From assembly GCA_016787605.1 (NCBI GenBank), contig JAEUUE010000176.1:1-45673 (forward strand): a stretch of DNA of 45,673 bases, given 5' to 3'. Each line of letters opens with the position of its first letter. The first letter of the stretch is position 1. Under the pieces are notes generated by a model that saw only the letters and a list, made by a program, of their open reading frames with translations, had not been told where the DNA came from and did no database searches. Below, piece by piece: positions 24,433 to 32,233 of this stretch. This DNA is from Cyclobacteriaceae bacterium. Its GTDB lineage: Bacteria > Bacteroidota > Bacteroidia > Cytophagales > Cyclobacteriaceae. The position numbers and the translations under genes were made by a program.

Positions 24433-25526
24433 AAAAGAAGATCATCGTGCTCCCCGGCGACGGCATCGGACGTGAAGTGACGTCGGAAGGAAAGCGTGTG
24501 CTCGAAGAAATTGGCCGGCAGTTTGGCCGTGAGTTTGAATTCGGGGAAGGAATAATCGGTCACGAAGCCATCGAGAAAACCGGTACCGCTCTTCCCGATG
24601 AAACACTGGAGAAGCTCCGTGCGGCCGATGCTATCCTGTTCGGCGCCGTGGGTCACCCGAAATATGACAACGATCCCTCGCTGCCGGTGCGCCCGGAGCA
24701 GGGCTTGCTGAAAATGCGCAAGGAACTGGGCCTCTATGCCAACCTGCGCCCGATCCGCCTCTTCGATGAGTTGCTCGGTGCCTCCAGCATCAAGCCCGAA
24801 GTCCTTCGCGGTGCAGACATTCTCTTCTTCCGCGAATTGACGGGCGACGTGTACTTCGGCGAAAAAGGAAAGAAGAACGACGGTCAGACGGCCTACGACA
24901 TGATGATCTATCATGCCTATGAAGTGGAGCGGATTGCCCATAAGGCCTTCCAGGCGGCCCGGGCCCGGCGAAAGAAAGTGACTTCCGTAGACAAGGCCAA
25001 CGTGCTGGAAAGTTCCCGGCTGTGGCGTCGCGTAGTCCAGGAAGTCGGGAAACAGTACCCCGACGTGGAACTGGAACACGAGTTTGTCGACGCAATGGCC
25101 ATGAAACTCATTCAGCAGCCGCGTCGCTATGATGTGGTGGTGACCGGCAACCTTTTTGGTGATATCCTCACCGATGAGGCCTCCCAGATCGCGGGCTCCA
25201 TGGGGATGCTCGCCTCGGCCTCGGTGGGTGATTCCGTCGGCTTGTACGAGCCGATCCACGGAAGTGCCCACGACATTACCGGCAAAGGGATTGCCAACCC
25301 GCTCGCTTCCATTCTCTCCGTCGCCCTGATGCTGGAAATCTCCTTCGGATGGAAATCGGAGTCCGAGGCGGTTGTCGACGCGGTGCGGCAGGTATTGAAG
25401 TCCGGTTACCGTACGGCCGACATCGCCGACGCTTCGACGCCGAAGGAGAAGATTCTCAACACTCGCCACATGGGCGATCGTGTAGTGATCCAGTTAACGC
25501 AAAGCACCGTTCCCTCCACCCATTAA
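24429..25526 (+). CDS. leuB: 3-isopropylmalate dehydrogenase
   Basis: A 365-residue NAD-dependent beta-decarboxylating dehydrogenase that oxidises 3-isopropylmalate to 2-oxoisocaproate. Motifs: [10 protein letters not shown] (7-16), the substrate-binding Arg region [16 protein letters not shown] (about 97-112), [12 protein letters not shown] (about 138-149), VDKANVLE, and [25 protein letters not shown] (first part about 240-252), the last giving metal-binding Asp residues. The start overlaps leuD by 4 bases. Confidence 0.97.
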   Translation: MKKKIIVLPGDGIGREVTSEGKRVLEEIGRQFGREFEFGEGIIGHEAIEKTGTALPDETLEKLRAADAILFGAVGHPKYDNDPSLPVRPEQGLLKMRKELGLYANLRPIRLFDELLGASSIKPEVLRGADILFFRELTGDVYFGEKGKKNDGQTAYDMMIYHAYEVERIAHKAFQAARARRKKVTSVDKANVLESSRLWRRVVQEVGKQYPDVELEHEFVDAMAMKLIQQPRRYDVVVTGNLFGDILTDEASQIAGSMGMLASASVGDSVGLYEPIHGSAHDITGKGIANPLASILSVALMLEISFGWKSESEAVVDAVRQVLKSGYRTADIADASTPKEKILNTRHMGDRVVIQLTQSTVPSTH

Positions 25527-25546
25527 CAGACTTAAACCATTACGCC

Positions 25547-26707
25547 ATGAGCCAGAAAGTCCAGATTTTTGACACCACCCTTCGCGACGGCGAGCAGGTG
25601 CCCGGTTGCCAGTTGAAGACCGAAGAGAAGGTCGTTATCGCCAAAGAGCTCGAAGCATTGGGTGTCGATGTCATTGAAGCGGGCTTCCCGATTTCAAGTC
25701 CCGGCGACTTCCTGTCCGTGGTGGAGATTTCGAAAGCGGTGAAGCACACTACCGTATGCGGGCTCACCCGCGCCAAAAAGGATGACATTGACGTGGCGGC
25801 GGAAGCCCTCCTTCACGCGAAGCACGGACGCATCCATACCGGCATCGGCTCGTCTGACGTGCACATCAAGCATAAATTCAAATCGACGCGCGAACAGGTG
25901 CTGGAGCAGGGGGTATGGGCGGTGACCTATGCGAAGCAGAAGAACTATGAGGTAGAATTTTATGCCGAAGACGCCGGCCGTGCCGACCTGGAATTCCTGG
26001 CTCGCATGATCGAAGCGGTCATTGCCGCCGGGGCCGATGTCGTTAACATTCCCGATACCACCGGCTATTGCCTCCCGCACCTTTACGGCAAACGGATTCA
26101 ATACCTCTTCGAGCACGTCAGCAACATCCACAAAGCGGTCGTATCTGTGCACTGCCACAATGACCTGGGTATGGCGACTGCCAACACCATCTCCGGCCTC
26201 ATCAATGGCGCGCGCCAGGCCGAAGTGACTGTCAATGGCATCGGGGAGCGGGCCGGAAACACCTCGCTGGAAGAGGTGGCCATGACGCTCCAAACGCACA
26301 AGGACCTCGGGCTTTACACAGACATCAAATCGGAGCGGATCTATGACATCAGCCAGATGGTGAGCGAAATGATGCGCATGCCCGTCCAGCCCAACAAGGC
26401 CATCGTGGGACGGAATGCCTTCGCGCATTCTTCCGGAATTCACCAGGATGGCTTCCTGAAGCATGCCGAAAACTACGAGATCATCAATCCCGCCGACGTC
26501 GGTGTTCCGTCGTCTTCCATCGTGTTGACCGCCCGCAGCGGCCGCGCGGCATTGAAGCATCGGCTTGAATTGCTGGGTCACAAGGCGGAAGGCCAGGAAC
26601 TCAACAACCTGTATGAGCATTTCCTGTTGGTGGCCGACGAGAAGAAGATGGTGGACGACAACGACCTGCAGGCCCTTGTGGCCAGCCACCTGGTGCTGGT
26701 GAAGTAA
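25547..26707 (+). CDS. leuA: 2-isopropylmalate synthase, short form without allosteric domain
   Basis: A 386-residue protein from ATG 25547, 20 bases after leuB. The frame stays open upstream into leuB, but the family N-terminus ([15 protein letters not shown]) fixes this start. It condenses acetyl-CoA with 2-oxoisovalerate, the committed step to leucine. The HMGL-like TIM barrel spans about 4-275 with metal ligands in DTTLRDGEQ and [14 protein letters not shown] (about 199-212), and [10 protein letters not shown] lies near 297-306. The ring ends near VLVK: the about 110-residue C-terminal LeuA regulatory domain of the roughly 510-residue enzymes is absent, so classic leucine feedback through that domain is not possible. 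Confidence 0.93.
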   Translation: MSQKVQIFDTTLRDGEQVPGCQLKTEEKVVIAKELEALGVDVIEAGFPISSPGDFLSVVEISKAVKHTTVCGLTRAKKDDIDVAAEALLHAKHGRIHTGIGSSDVHIKHKFKSTREQVLEQGVWAVTYAKQKNYEVEFYAEDAGRADLEFLARMIEAVIAAGADVVNIPDTTGYCLPHLYGKRIQYLFEHVSNIHKAVVSVHCHNDLGMATANTISGLINGARQAEVTVNGIGERAGNTSLEEVAMTLQTHKDLGLYTDIKSERIYDISQMVSEMMRMPVQPNKAIVGRNAFAHSSGIHQDGFLKHAENYEIINPADVGVPSSSIVLTARSGRAALKHRLELLGHKAEGQELNNLYEHFLLVADEKKMVDDNDLQALVASHLVLVK

Positions 26708-26773
26708 CTCCAGCGCCGAAGAATTTCCATAAACGATTCTCCCGGCCTACCTTGCGCCGTTTTTAAACTGAAC

Positions 26774-27292
26774 ATGGCGCTGCTGGAGAAACATTTATAC
26801 GTGAAGAGATCACTCTTGCCCGGGGCAGGACGCGGGCTGTTCACCAAAGTTCCAATCAAGAAAGGAACCCGGATTGTCGAGTACAAAGGGGAGATCATGA
26901 CCTGGAAGGACGTAGAGAAGATGCCCGACTACCGCAACGGGTACGTTTTCTACTTCAACCTCAAGTATGTGATTGATGCCTGGCGCACCAAAAAGTCGGT
27001 GGCGCATTTTGCCAACGATGCTGCGGGGATTGTGCGGGTGAAGGGGTTAAAGAACAATTCGGAATACACGACCAAAGGCAAGCGGTGCTTCATTACGGCG
27101 ACGGAGGATATCCCCGCGAAAGCGGAGATCCTGGTCGACTATGGCCGCGAATACTGGCAGGCGATCCGCTACAACATCCGCGAGGAGAAAAGGAAGAACG
27201 AGCGGGCCGGAAAGAAAAACAAGGCGGGAACGCTTCCCCACCAGTCGGCCTCACGCACGCCGAAACGCACGAATCACCACCGGTCAGTTTGA
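26774..27292 (+). CDS. SET-domain protein, probable lysine methyltransferase
   Basis: A 172-residue protein with a compact SET domain over about 8-130. SET motifs are visible: GAGRGLFTKVPIKKGTRI (18-35), VEYKGEIM, HFANDAAG (about 76-83; the usual NHSC-type SAM/knot motif is changed) and ILVDYGREYW (about 116-125), the C-terminal catalytic Tyr region. The last 45 residues are basic and disordered (EEKRKNERAGKKNKAG, TPKRTNHHRS), suited to binding nucleic acid or acidic partners. Targets of bacterial SET proteins are poorly known; histone-like proteins and ribosomal proteins are possible. It follows leuA by 66 bases, and its last 9 bases overlap the convergent lipoprotein gene. Confidence 0.85.
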   Translation: MALLEKHLYVKRSLLPGAGRGLFTKVPIKKGTRIVEYKGEIMTWKDVEKMPDYRNGYVFYFNLKYVIDAWRTKKSVAHFANDAAGIVRVKGLKNNSEYTTKGKRCFITATEDIPAKAEILVDYGREYWQAIRYNIREEKRKNERAGKKNKAGTLPHQSASRTPKRTNHHRSV

Positions 27293-27721
27293 GCCTTTCT
27301 CCGAGGCGATGGCTTCCAGGATGGCTTCACGAACCTGCTTGATTTTTTCCATCTGCGTCTCCAGGTATTCGCGCCTGGCTTCGTCAGTCAGGCTGTCGGG
27401 CAGGTCGAAGTAATGCATCCAATCCATCATCATCTTGTCCACCGAATCCAGGCGGGCAATGCGGCGTTCCAGCTTCTGCCGTTCTTCAACCACCATATCG
27501 GGAGTCGCTGCGATTTGTTCCTGGAGCTTCTTCTTCAGGTTGTGAAGGTCTTCCGTTCGGGGCATCACCTCGTCATGAATGTCCATCACCTGGTCGTAAA
27601 GTACCTGGTTAGGGTCGTTGTTGACGGCATCCGAGTCGCCCTGTTGACCCTCCTTCGACGGTCCGCCGCAGCCGGCCAGCGCAAAGGCCAGCACGGAAAT
27701 GAAAAGGAATAGCTTCTTCAT
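27284..27721 (-). CDS. Coiled-coil lipoprotein of unknown function
   Basis: A 145-residue lipoprotein: signal MKKLFLFISVLAFALAGCG with Cys18. The mature part starts with a short Ser/Gly/Asp-rich linker and then is almost entirely charged amphipathic helix (about 40-140), with heptad-like stretches such as LHNLKKKLQEQI and ERQKLERRIARLDSVDKMM. MMMDWMHYFDLP is a distinctive middle motif. Similar short helical lipoproteins are common in Cytophagales, without known function. A perfect TACCTTTG lies 4 bases before the ATG, pointing to a leaderless transcript. The 3' end overlaps the SET gene by 9 bases. Confidence 0.82.
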   Translation of the reverse strand: MKKLFLFISVLAFALAGCGGPSKEGQQGDSDAVNNDPNQVLYDQVMDIHDEVMPRTEDLHNLKKKLQEQIAATPDMVVEERQKLERRIARLDSVDKMMMDWMHYFDLPDSLTDEARREYLETQMEKIKQVREAILEAIASEKGSN

Positions 27722-27725
27722 GGGT

Positions 27726-27733
27726 CAAAGGTA
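27726..27733 (-). promoter_or_regulatory. -7 element of a leaderless promoter
   Basis: TACCTTTG, a perfect TAnnTTTG match, ends 4 bases before the ATG at 27721, so transcription should begin at or within a base or two of the start codon. Confidence 0.5.
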
Positions 27734-27945
27734 CAGCGGCCCCGCATCTTTGGGTCCAGCATAGGAGTACTATTTTCCGTACAAAATAGTCGTATCCGAT
27801 CCCGAATTTTGACACCCCGGGGTCGTCCTGCCACCCTGGATAACATCGGTACCCCGCCTAACGGCAGTTCGTACGGCAGTAAAAAAGTTCCGGGGTAAGG
27901 CATGTCCGGGTTGGACAATCGGATAATTTCTCTTTTCTTGCTGTC

Positions 27946-28026
27946 ATGATCGCGAAACGATTTTACTTCTACGGTTTCTTTTATCGGGTCCAGACGGGAC
28001 TTGATGGAATCGTGCATCGTTCGTAA
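27946..28026 (+). CDS. Phe/Tyr-rich leader peptide of the aromatic operon
   Basis: A 26-codon frame, MIAKRFYFYGFFYRVQTGLD then GIVHRS and TAA. Residues 6-13 read F-Y-F-Y-G-F-F-Y: seven of eight codons need phenylalanine or tyrosine, the products of the genes just downstream. It is the aromatic counterpart of the branched-chain leader at 16313 and resembles pheA leader peptides of enterobacteria in role. Codons 6-13 occupy 27961-27984, about 70 bases before the terminator stem. No Shine-Dalgarno sequence is evident. The peptide is too short for automatic gene calling. Confidence 0.88.
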   Translation: MIAKRFYFYGFFYRVQTGLDGIVHRS

Positions 28027-28082
28027 TCAAACATGAACAAGCATCACCAGAGAGTCCCGCCAGAAGCGGGACTTTTTGTTTT
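27995..28082 (+). promoter_or_regulatory. Ribosome-mediated transcription attenuator of the aromatic operon
   Basis: The terminator has stem AGTCCCGC (28053-28060) / GCGGGACT (28066-28073), loop CAGAA, and T-rich tail ending at 28082, directly before the pheA ATG at 28083. CGGGACT at 27995-28001, inside the leader frame just past the Phe/Tyr codons, is fully complementary to AGTCCCG (28053-28059) of the terminator arm and can form the antiterminator. ACGATT (27957-27962) is complementary to AATCGT (28008-28013), giving a possible competing 1:2 pairing. Low charged tRNA-Phe or tRNA-Tyr would stall the ribosome and favour readthrough; the exact switching order is inferred. Confidence 0.85.
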
Positions 28083-28970
28083 ATGACCATGAAAAAGAAC
28101 GGAACAGCAAGAAAGACAATCGCCAGGCGACCGAAACGAGTGGACCCACTTCGCGTGGCCATCCAGGGGATAGCCACCAGCTTTCACGAAGTGGCGGCAC
28201 TGACGCATTTTGACGAACCGGTCGACACCGTAGAGTGTCTCAGCTTCCCCGAACTCTGTGAGGCCCTGAAGAATGACCGGGCCGACTATGCGGTGATGGC
28301 GATCGAGAACTCCATCGCGGGAAGCATCCTTCCGAACTACTTTCTCCTCCAGCAATATCATTTCTCCATCGTGGGGGAGCTCTACCTTCCCATACACCTG
28401 CACCTGGCGGCCCTGCCCGGCGTCAGGCTGGCCGACATCCGCACCGTGGAATCACACCCGATGGCCATCCGCCAATGCACGGAATACCTCCAGCAATTGG
28501 CTGGCGTTGCCGTGCGGGAGAGCGAGGACACTGCCTTGTCTGCCAAACGGATCCGCGATCTCCGGCTCAAGGATGTGGCTGCCATCGCCAATGCCCAGGC
28601 GGCTGAGAAGTTCGGCCTGCAGATCCTGGAGAAGCGCATCGAAACCCATCGCAAGAATTTCACCCGGTTCCTGGTGCTTACCCGCGAGCGGGGAGAAGTG
28701 CGCGACAGCAACAAGGCCTCCCTCTCATTTGAGGTGGCCAACGAGGCGGGAAGCCTCGCCAGGGTGTTGGTGATATTCAGTGATTCGGGCATCAACCTGA
28801 CCAAAATTCAATCCATACCCATCGTCGGGAGACCCCAGGAGTACACCATTCACGTCGACGTGGAATGGTCGAGGAGAGCGGCCTATGACCAGGCGATGTG
28901 CCAGGTGATGAGGAAAACCCGCAACCTGAATGTGCTCGGAGAATACAAGAAAGCAACCTTAACGTTTTAG
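28083..28970 (+). CDS. pheA: Prephenate dehydratase with C-terminal ACT domain
   Basis: A 295-residue protein without a chorismate mutase domain. The dehydratase domain spans about 23-200 with ENSIAGSI (78-85) and the catalytic TRF motif in NFTRFLVL (about 194-201). The ACT domain (about 212-285) starts GSLARVLVIFSDSGINL and has KIQSIPI where the enterobacterial Phe-binding motif is ESRP, so allosteric detail may differ. It converts prephenate to phenylpyruvate. ATG 28083 abuts the attenuator's T-run; ATG 28089 is an alternative. It is the first structural gene of the aromatic operon and is 2 bases from the next. Confidence 0.95.
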   Translation: MTMKKNGTARKTIARRPKRVDPLRVAIQGIATSFHEVAALTHFDEPVDTVECLSFPELCEALKNDRADYAVMAIENSIAGSILPNYFLLQQYHFSIVGELYLPIHLHLAALPGVRLADIRTVESHPMAIRQCTEYLQQLAGVAVRESEDTALSAKRIRDLRLKDVAAIANAQAAEKFGLQILEKRIETHRKNFTRFLVLTRERGEVRDSNKASLSFEVANEAGSLARVLVIFSDSGINLTKIQSIPIVGRPQEYTIHVDVEWSRRAAYDQAMCQVMRKTRNLNVLGEYKKATLTF

Positions 28971-28972
28971 TG

Positions 28973-30178
28973 ATGATTCAGCCTGCCAAACGAATCCAAC
29001 AAGTGGAAGAGTATTACTTCAGCCGCAAACTGGCGGAAGTAAGAAAACTGGACCGACCCGAAGCCCCGGTCATCAACCTGGGCATCGGCAGCCCGGACCT
29101 GGCGCCTTCCCCCGAAACCATCCAGGCGCTTTCTGCCTCGGCGGAGAAGCCGGCTCATCACGGGTACCAGAACTACAAAGGCATACCCGCCCTTCGGCAG
29201 GGCATTGCGGAGTTCTACCGATCGATCTACGGCGTATCGCTGCAGCCGGACTCGGAGGTATTGCCGCTGATGGGTTCCAAGGAAGGAATTTTTCATATTT
29301 CGATGGCCTTCCTAAACGAGGGCGACGAAGTGCTCATTCCGGATCCTGGTTATCCGACGTACGCGTCGGCCGCGCGACTCGCCGGAGGAGCAGTGCGTAC
29401 GTATGCCATGAATGAGTCGCTTGGGTGGGGCATTGACATCGAGGCGTTGTCTCGCCAGGATCTTTCGCGCGTACGCATCATGTGGGTCAATTTCCCGCAC
29501 ATGCCCACGGGCCGTGTGGCTTCAACGGATGAATTGACCGCGTTGGTCGACCTCGCCAGGAAGAATCACTTTCTTATCGTCAACGACAATCCGTACAGCC
29601 TGATCCTCAACGAGGCTCCCCGCAGTATCCTGGCTGTTCCCGGTGCCGATGAGGTGGCCATGGAGCTCAACTCTTTGAGCAAGTCCCACAACATGGCGGG
29701 TTGGCGCATCGGCTGGGTAGCCGGTCGTCGCGAATATATCGATGCCGTCCTGAAGGTAAAAAGCAACATGGACTCGGGGATGTTTCTCAGCCTTCAGCAC
29801 GCGGCGGTGGAAGCGCTCAAACTCGGTCCCGGATGGTTTGAACAACTCAATCAAACGTACCGGCAACGGCGGAAGAAAGGCGAGAGCCTGTTGCGGGCGC
29901 TCGGGTGCTCTTTTGAGGAAAACCAGAGCGGACTTTTTCTCTGGGCTCGCGTGCCTTCGATAATCGAGGATGTTGAAGCGTGGGTGGATGACCTTCTTTA
30001 CGGCGCACGCGTGTTCATCACGCCCGGTACGGTTTTTGGCCCGGCAGGCAAGAGGCATGTTCGCCTGTCGTTGTGTGCCACGGAATCCATCATGGATGAA
30101 GCCTGCCTGCGCATCCAGCGTTGGAAGGCGGGAGTCGCCGACTTTGGTTCCCTTGACCCTAAAATGGACGCCGCATGA
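28973..30178 (+). CDS. PLP-dependent aminotransferase class I/II, probable aromatic aminotransferase
   Basis: A 401-residue fold-type I aminotransferase. The PLP lysine is in SLSKSHNMAGWRIGW (about 237-251), HGYQNYKGIPALR (about 60-72) is the substrate-loop motif, and NFPHMPTG (about 172-179) replaces the usual NxPNNPTG. The position between pheA and tyrA, with 2-base and overlapping junctions, supports transfer of amino groups to phenylpyruvate and 4-hydroxyphenylpyruvate; by sequence it could equally be called an aspartate- or LL-DAP-like aminotransferase. The frame is open upstream, but ATG 28973, just after the pheA stop, fits the family start. Confidence 0.9.
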   Translation: MIQPAKRIQQVEEYYFSRKLAEVRKLDRPEAPVINLGIGSPDLAPSPETIQALSASAEKPAHHGYQNYKGIPALRQGIAEFYRSIYGVSLQPDSEVLPLMGSKEGIFHISMAFLNEGDEVLIPDPGYPTYASAARLAGGAVRTYAMNESLGWGIDIEALSRQDLSRVRIMWVNFPHMPTGRVASTDELTALVDLARKNHFLIVNDNPYSLILNEAPRSILAVPGADEVAMELNSLSKSHNMAGWRIGWVAGRREYIDAVLKVKSNMDSGMFLSLQHAAVEALKLGPGWFEQLNQTYRQRRKKGESLLRALGCSFEENQSGLFLWARVPSIIEDVEAWVDDLLYGARVFITPGTVFGPAGKRHVRLSLCATESIMDEACLRIQRWKAGVADFGSLDPKMDAA

Positions 30179-31053
30179 ACTTCTGCATCGTTGGTCTCGG
30201 ACTTATTGGCGGTTCCGTCGGCCTTGATCTGAAGGGAAAACCCGGGATCATTCGCGTTGGAGTGGATCTCCATCCGGAGAATGCACAGGAAGCGCTCTCC
30301 CTTGGACTGGTCGACCGCATCGAAGAGGAAGGTAAAGCGTTGACCGAAGCGGATGTCGTACTCCTCACCATACCCGTGAATGCAATCAAGGCGCTTCTTC
30401 CCCAGATTCTCGACGTGGTCAAGCCCGATGCCACCGTGATCGACCTGGGTTCGACGAAATCGGTCATCGGCCGCGAGGTGGCCGCACATCCCCGTCGTCA
30501 TCAATACGTGGCTGCGCATCCCGTAGCCGGAACGGAGAACTCGGGGCCGCGTGCCGCCGTTCGGGGTTTGTTTAACGGGAAAGTCAATATTATATGTGAC
30601 CGGGAGCTTTCCGGGGAACACCACCGGGCGCTGGCAGAAAATATCTTTTCCATGCTGGGCCTGAAAACTATCTTTATGGGGGCCGACGAGCACGACAAGC
30701 ATGTGGCGTATGTCAGTCACTTGTCACACGTAAGTTCCTTTCTGCTTGGCCAAACCGTGCTCGACATGGAGAAGGACGAAAAACAGATCTTCAACCTGGC
30801 GGGCAGTGGCTTTGCAAGCACCGTGCGCCTGGCCAAGAGTTCGCCGGACATGTGGACACCGATCGTGGAGCAGAACGCGGAGTATTTGGGTCAAGCCCTT
30901 GCCGAGTACATCATGCACCTGCAGCGTTTTCAGTACCACCTGATGAAACGAAACACGCGGGAAATTCATGCAGTGCTCCGGGAAGCCAACCAGATTCGGC
31001 GTGTGTTGGATAGACAGGAACAGGAACCGAAAGCCGAAATTGTTGTTAAGTAA
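30175..31053 (+). CDS. tyrA: Prephenate dehydrogenase
   Basis: A 292-residue NAD(P)-dependent enzyme making 4-hydroxyphenylpyruvate for tyrosine. The nucleotide-binding GLGLIGGSVGLDL is at 6-18, and the catalytic His lies in AHPVAGTENSGP (about 112-123). The helical dimer domain follows with HDKHVAYVSHLSHVSSF. No ACT or chorismate mutase domain is attached. The start overlaps the aminotransferase stop as ATGA. It is the third gene of the attenuator-controlled aromatic operon. Confidence 0.95.
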   Translation: MNFCIVGLGLIGGSVGLDLKGKPGIIRVGVDLHPENAQEALSLGLVDRIEEEGKALTEADVVLLTIPVNAIKALLPQILDVVKPDATVIDLGSTKSVIGREVAAHPRRHQYVAAHPVAGTENSGPRAAVRGLFNGKVNIICDRELSGEHHRALAENIFSMLGLKTIFMGADEHDKHVAYVSHLSHVSSFLLGQTVLDMEKDEKQIFNLAGSGFASTVRLAKSSPDMWTPIVEQNAEYLGQALAEYIMHLQRFQYHLMKRNTREIHAVLREANQIRRVLDRQEQEPKAEIVVK

Positions 31054-31080
31054 AAGGAGAGGATCCGAAAGAAGAGAGTT

Positions 31081-32175
31081 ATGAATTCAGCATCAACCAC
31101 CATCAGCGGTACCTTCGGCAAGCAGCGCCCGTTCGTCATCAGTGGCCCTTGCAGCGCCGAAACAGAAGCTCAAATGATCACCACGGCGAAGCTCCTGGCG
31201 GCTACCGGCAAGGTGGATGCCATCCGGGCCGGCATCTGGAAGCCCCGCACCCGACCGGGTCAGTTTGAGGGTGCAGGTCTCGAAGGACTGAAGTGGCTGG
31301 CCATGGCCAAGCAGGAGACCGGGCTGCCGATCACGACGGAGGTCGCCAACGCCGGGCACGTGGAGGCTTGCCTCAAGGCCGGAGTGGATATTCTCTGGAT
31401 CGGGGCACGGACCACCGTGAATCCATTTTCCGTCCAGGAAATTGCCGATGCCCTGAAAGGTGTCGATATCCCCGTAATGGTGAAGAACCCCGTTAACCCG
31501 GACCTGGAGTTGTGGATGGGCGCCCTGGAGCGCATCGAGCGTGCCGGGATAAAGAAGATCGCCGCCATTCTCCGGGGCTTCTCCTCTTTTGAAAAGGGGC
31601 CCTTTCGCAATGCGCCGATGTGGGACCTGGCCATCGAATTGAAGACGCGAATACCCGGACTGGAAATGTTCTGCGACCCGAGCCACATTTCAGGAAACCG
31701 TGAGTTGATCGGGATGATCAGCCAGAAAGCGCTTGACCTCGACATGGCCGGGTTGATGATCGAGAGTCATCCTAACCCGGATGCGGCGTGGAGCGATGCC
31801 AGGCAGCAAGTGACGCCGTCCGCACTGGCGGCCCTCCTCGATGCACTTGTGGTGCGTTCGGTATCCACCGATGACCGGTCCTTCAAGGACACGCTCGCCG
31901 TGCTGCGCGATCAGATCGACCAGATCGACGACGAAATCATGCAGAAGATGGCGAACCGGATGAAGATCTCCCGGCAGATCGGCCAGTACAAGAAGGATAA
32001 TAATGTCACCATCCTGCAGGTGAGCCGGTGGGAAGAGATCGTGCACACCCGGGTGTCATTGGGCAAGGCCATGGGGCTGGATGAGGGATTCACCCGCGAC
32101 CTGCTGCGGCTTATTCACCACGAATCCATCCAGGTGCAGACCAAGGTGATGAATGAGGCCGCGGTGAAGGTTTAG
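31081..32175 (+). CDS. Bifunctional DAHP synthase (type I beta) / chorismate mutase
   Basis: A 364-residue fusion. Residues about 15-262 are a KDO8P-like DAHP synthase: SGPCSAE (20-26), GIWKPRTRPGQFEG (about 51-64), TTEVANAGHVEACL, VMVKNPVNPD and CDPSHISGN carry the PEP, metal and phosphate ligands. Residues about 275-360 are an AroQ-type chorismate mutase (LRDQIDQIDDEIMQKMANRM, ISRQIGQYK). The N-terminal regulatory domain of type I alpha enzymes is absent; in such fusions, known from Bacteroidota and Bacillus (in the other order), prephenate-type feedback works through the mutase domain. It controls entry to the shikimate route and chorismate use. It sits 27 bases after tyrA and closes the operon. 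Confidence 0.94.
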   Translation: MNSASTTISGTFGKQRPFVISGPCSAETEAQMITTAKLLAATGKVDAIRAGIWKPRTRPGQFEGAGLEGLKWLAMAKQETGLPITTEVANAGHVEACLKAGVDILWIGARTTVNPFSVQEIADALKGVDIPVMVKNPVNPDLELWMGALERIERAGIKKIAAILRGFSSFEKGPFRNAPMWDLAIELKTRIPGLEMFCDPSHISGNRELIGMISQKALDLDMAGLMIESHPNPDAAWSDARQQVTPSALAALLDALVVRSVSTDDRSFKDTLAVLRDQIDQIDDEIMQKMANRMKISRQIGQYKKDNNVTILQVSRWEEIVHTRVSLGKAMGLDEGFTRDLLRLIHHESIQVQTKVMNEAAVKV

Positions 32176-32189
32176 GGGATGTTTTGATG

Positions 32190-32220
32190 TTTCGGTCCCG
32201 CCTTATTTTCCCTACTTTTG
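32190..32220 (+). promoter_or_regulatory. Promoter of the desaturase gene
   Basis: TTTC at 32190-32193 and a perfect TACTTTTG at 32213-32220 are separated by 19 bases, the usual Bacteroidota spacing. Transcription should start about 8-10 bases before ATG 32234, so the desaturase is probably not just read through from the aromatic operon. Confidence 0.65.
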
Positions 32221-32233
32221 CCACGCTTAATCA

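Noticed and set aside
25349-25546. Longer leuA starting inside leuB
   Set aside because: The extension is an Arg/Gly-rich out-of-frame reading of leuB; the family N-terminus and the spacing support ATG 25547.
27718-28017. Minus-strand frame of 99 codons upstream of the lipoprotein gene
   Set aside because: It overlaps the lipoprotein promoter and the Phe/Tyr leader, has no signal or domain, and is explained as a shadow.
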